Shown here: positions 62,338 through 64,000 of the stretch, in pieces
How positions within the stretch are numbered: position 1 is the stretch's first letter
How the letters are laid out: each line of letters starts with the position of its first letter
Source: Bacteroidota bacterium
GTDB lineage: Bacteria > Bacteroidota > Bacteroidia > Flavobacteriales > Weeksellaceae
DNA: 64,000 nucleotides
Reading direction: 5' to 3'
Assembly (NCBI GenBank): GCA_023387375.1
Contig: JAEWIE010000040.1
Coordinates: forward strand, 186,001-250,000
Translations under genes and position numbers: made by a program
Notes under the pieces: generated by a model
Databases searched by the model: none
What the model was told of the DNA's origin: nothing
The model's input: the letters and a program-made list of their open reading frames with translations, nothing else

Positions 62338-62823
62338 ATGGCGACAGTAGATCTTTCGAATTACAAGCCACTCTCAATATCAGATGCCGATGATTTTTCC
62401 ATCGGCATTGTAGTTTCTGAGTGGAATGATTTTATTACTTTTCCCCTGCGTGACGGAGCAATCGAGGTTCTTACTAAAGAAGGAGTTTCCCGTGAGAAAT
62501 TGACAGTCTTTTATGTGCCAGGAGCCTTCGAATTAACCTACGCAAGTATGCAACTGGCAAAGAGTGGCAAATACGATGCGATTATTGCCATTGGGTGCGT
62601 CATCCGAGGAGAAACCTCGCATTTCGATTATGTTTGTTCTTCGGTTTCTCAAGGGCTTAAAGATTGCAATGTATTAACCGATATTCCGACCATATTTTGT
62701 GTCCTAACGGATGATACTAAAGAGCAATCCATTGCTCGTAGTGGAGGAATTCACGGAAACAAAGGAATTGAATCTGGTGTAACAGCCTTAAAAATGATTG
62801 ACTTCAAAAGAAAACTAAAATAA
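62338..62823 (+). CDS. ribH: 6,7-dimethyl-8-ribityllumazine synthase
   Basis: Penultimate enzyme of riboflavin synthesis, 161 residues. Typical motifs are VVSEWNDFIT, VPGAFELTYA, AIGCVIRGETSHFDYV and the C-terminal GNKGIESGVTALKMI. No FMN riboswitch is seen; it is expressed with the upstream TPR gene. Other rib genes are not in the window. Confidence 0.96.
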   Translation: MATVDLSNYKPLSISDADDFSIGIVVSEWNDFITFPLRDGAIEVLTKEGVSREKLTVFYVPGAFELTYASMQLAKSGKYDAIIAIGCVIRGETSHFDYVCSSVSQGLKDCNVLTDIPTIFCVLTDDTKEQSIARSGGIHGNKGIESGVTALKMIDFKRKLK

Positions 62824-62910
62824 AGCAACTCGAAAACATAAGGTTTAGATCTCATCGGTATACGTTTTGTTAGAAAGTTCATAGCATAGAAATTTAAAGA
62901 GTATATCTTA

Positions 62911-62918
62911 TAATTTTG
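62911..62918 (+). promoter_or_regulatory. Promoter -7 element for the zinc metallopeptidase
   Basis: TAATTTTG lies 52 nt before the ATG at 62970. Confidence 0.45.
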
Positions 62919-62969
62919 TAAATTTAGTTTTCAATTACACTCTCGTTTTAATTATTAAAGAAATAGCAT

Positions 62970-63824
62970 ATGAAATGGACGCAAGATAGAAGTGGTAACG
63001 TCGAGGACCGTAGAGGAAGAGGAATGGGCGGCGGCCTTTTGGGCGGTGGTCTCGTAAGTTTAATTATTGCCGCGGTTGTTTTCTTTCTTGGAGGTGACCC
63101 ATCCGCAATTCTTGCAACAGGATCAGCAGGCCCGTCCATGCAAACGGAACAGCGCGAGCTTACGCCACAAGAAAAACAGGTCGGAGAGTTCATTGAGATG
63201 CTCACGGTAGAAAATGAAAAAACATGGAGTACGATTTTTCAAGAGAATGGAATGCAGTACCAGCCCGCAAAGGTGGTCCTTTTTAATGATATGACCCAGT
63301 CGGGTTGTGGGACTGCGCAGGCCGCTACGGGACCGTTCTATTGTCCAGTTGATCAGTCCGTGTACATGGATCTTAGTTTCTTCAATGAATTAGAAAGTCG
63401 ATTTGGTGCAAAAGTGACTGAATTTTCTGTCGCATACGTGCTCGCACACGAGATGGGGCATCATGTACAGAATTTGTTAGGAACCCTTGGTAAAACAGAG
63501 GAATTAAGAAGAAGTGGAAATTATTCGGAGGCGCAGATGAACAGAGTTTCGGTTGCAACCGAACTTCAAGCTGATTTTTACGCGGGTTTGTGGTCTAAAT
63601 ATAGCGATCAGAGAGAACACTTTCTAGAGCCTGGCGATATTGATGCGGCACTAAGCGCAGCAGAAGCTGTAGGGGATGACAATATCATGAATCGCTCCCA
63701 GGGCTATGTGAACCAGGAAAGTTTTACGCACGGTAGTTCAGCGCAAAGAAAAGAATGGTTTTTAAAAGGCTATAACTCAGGTGACATACGACAGGGCAAT
63801 ACATTTGATCAACTGTTAAGGTAA
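62970..63824 (+). CDS. Neutral zinc metallopeptidase (YpfJ family)
   Basis: A 284-residue protein of the putative neutral zinc metallopeptidase family (YpfJ/KPN_02809-like). A Gly-rich N-terminal segment leads into one membrane helix (about residues 22-43). The catalytic zinc site HEMGHHVQ is in the middle, followed by a downstream ELQADFYAGLW helix that supplies the third ligand (Glu/Asp). CGTAQAATGPFYCPVDQ with two Cys is also typical. Its substrates are unknown. Confidence 0.92.
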   Translation: MKWTQDRSGNVEDRRGRGMGGGLLGGGLVSLIIAAVVFFLGGDPSAILATGSAGPSMQTEQRELTPQEKQVGEFIEMLTVENEKTWSTIFQENGMQYQPAKVVLFNDMTQSGCGTAQAATGPFYCPVDQSVYMDLSFFNELESRFGAKVTEFSVAYVLAHEMGHHVQNLLGTLGKTEELRRSGNYSEAQMNRVSVATELQADFYAGLWSKYSDQREHFLEPGDIDAALSAAEAVGDDNIMNRSQGYVNQESFTHGSSAQRKEWFLKGYNSGDIRQGNTFDQLLR

Positions 63825-63913
63825 CCAGGTGGAATTATTAGGTAGGATCCTTTGTTAAAAGCTAGAATTCGTTTTGCGTCTTTTTGTTTTGCATAGGAGA
63901 ATGGAGATTCGTT

Positions 63914-64000
63914 ATGAAAAATATAGGGATTGTAGTCTTTGTCTTGTTTTTTGCAAGTGGATTCGCGCAGCAGAATGAAGCCTTTAAAGCCATAAAGTCT
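63914..64000 (+). CDS. N-terminus of a secreted protein (3' end outside window)
   Basis: An ATG at 63914 opens a frame to the end of the window, giving 29 residues that begin MKNIGIVVFVLFFASGFA and continue QQNEAFK. The first 18 residues look like a signal peptide with cleavage after FAQ or so. Too little is visible for any family call. Confidence 0.6.
   Translation, partial: MKNIGIVVFVLFFASGFAQQNEAFKAIKS

Noticed and set aside
1..64000. CRISPR arrays, insertion sequences, prophage or defence islands
   Set aside because: No repeat-spacer arrays, transposase or integrase genes, or clusters of known defence genes are seen; gene content is mainly core.

Overview
The window is a chromosomal segment of a member of the Bacteroidota, almost certainly order Flavobacteriales and probably close to the Chryseobacterium/Weeksellaceae group. 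The evidence is an AT-rich genome, promoters of the Bacteroidetes type (TAnnTTTG, sometimes with TTG or TTTG about 19-22 nt upstream), a GLPGLI-family protein, the gliding lipoprotein GldH, alternative complex III, a SUF Fe-S system, a Flavobacteria-type AccD without zinc-finger cysteines, and a DUF6080-like membrane protein. I see no rRNA, tRNA, CRISPR array, insertion sequence or prophage. Most of the content is conserved core genome.

Layout. 1-9040 is the distal half of a division and cell-wall (dcw) cluster: murD (5' end missing), ftsW, murG, murC, ftsQ, ftsA, ftsZ, followed by a YqeY-like gene. 9750-18200 holds a bacilliredoxin and then a mostly minus-strand run: a SpmA/SpmB-like membrane protein, an M14 peptidase, a DUF6973-like protein, accD, class II aldolase, nadK and a CBS-domain protein. 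18250-18360 is an orphan promoter-terminator pair that may encode a small RNA. 18425-28552 carries a SpoU methyltransferase, mutS, a BaiN/HI0933-like flavoprotein, a thioesterase, thiL, an LpxH-like phosphoesterase, pepT, HMG-CoA lyase and a rhodanese.

28667-34687 is Fe-S related: sufA-sufB-sufC-sufD on the minus strand, a zincin-like gene, a 3'-5' exonuclease and a SufT-like protein. Inside it lies what looks like the stump of a deleted MFS transporter gene (29929-30024). 34934-43162 has a GLPGLI protein, rplY, prs, a lipoprotein, an ECF sigma factor coupled to a membrane/beta-barrel protein, a GDSL lipoprotein and a FadL-like porin.

43536-51177 has a RicT/PSP1 protein overlapping gldH, which overlaps a class A PBP, then SelO, a DUF6080-like protein and a SPOR-domain protein. 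51362-59730 is a complete alternative complex III operon, actABCDEF, which passes electrons from quinol to cytochrome c or an oxidase. The end holds a two-domain lipoprotein, apt, a TPR membrane protein, ribH, a zinc metallopeptidase and the first codons of a secreted protein.

I did not find a clear novel multi-gene system. The most interesting items are the truncated transporter with its structured leader, the candidate small RNA, the small ORF at 13823-13981, and the sigma factor paired with a protein whose topology is hard to explain.
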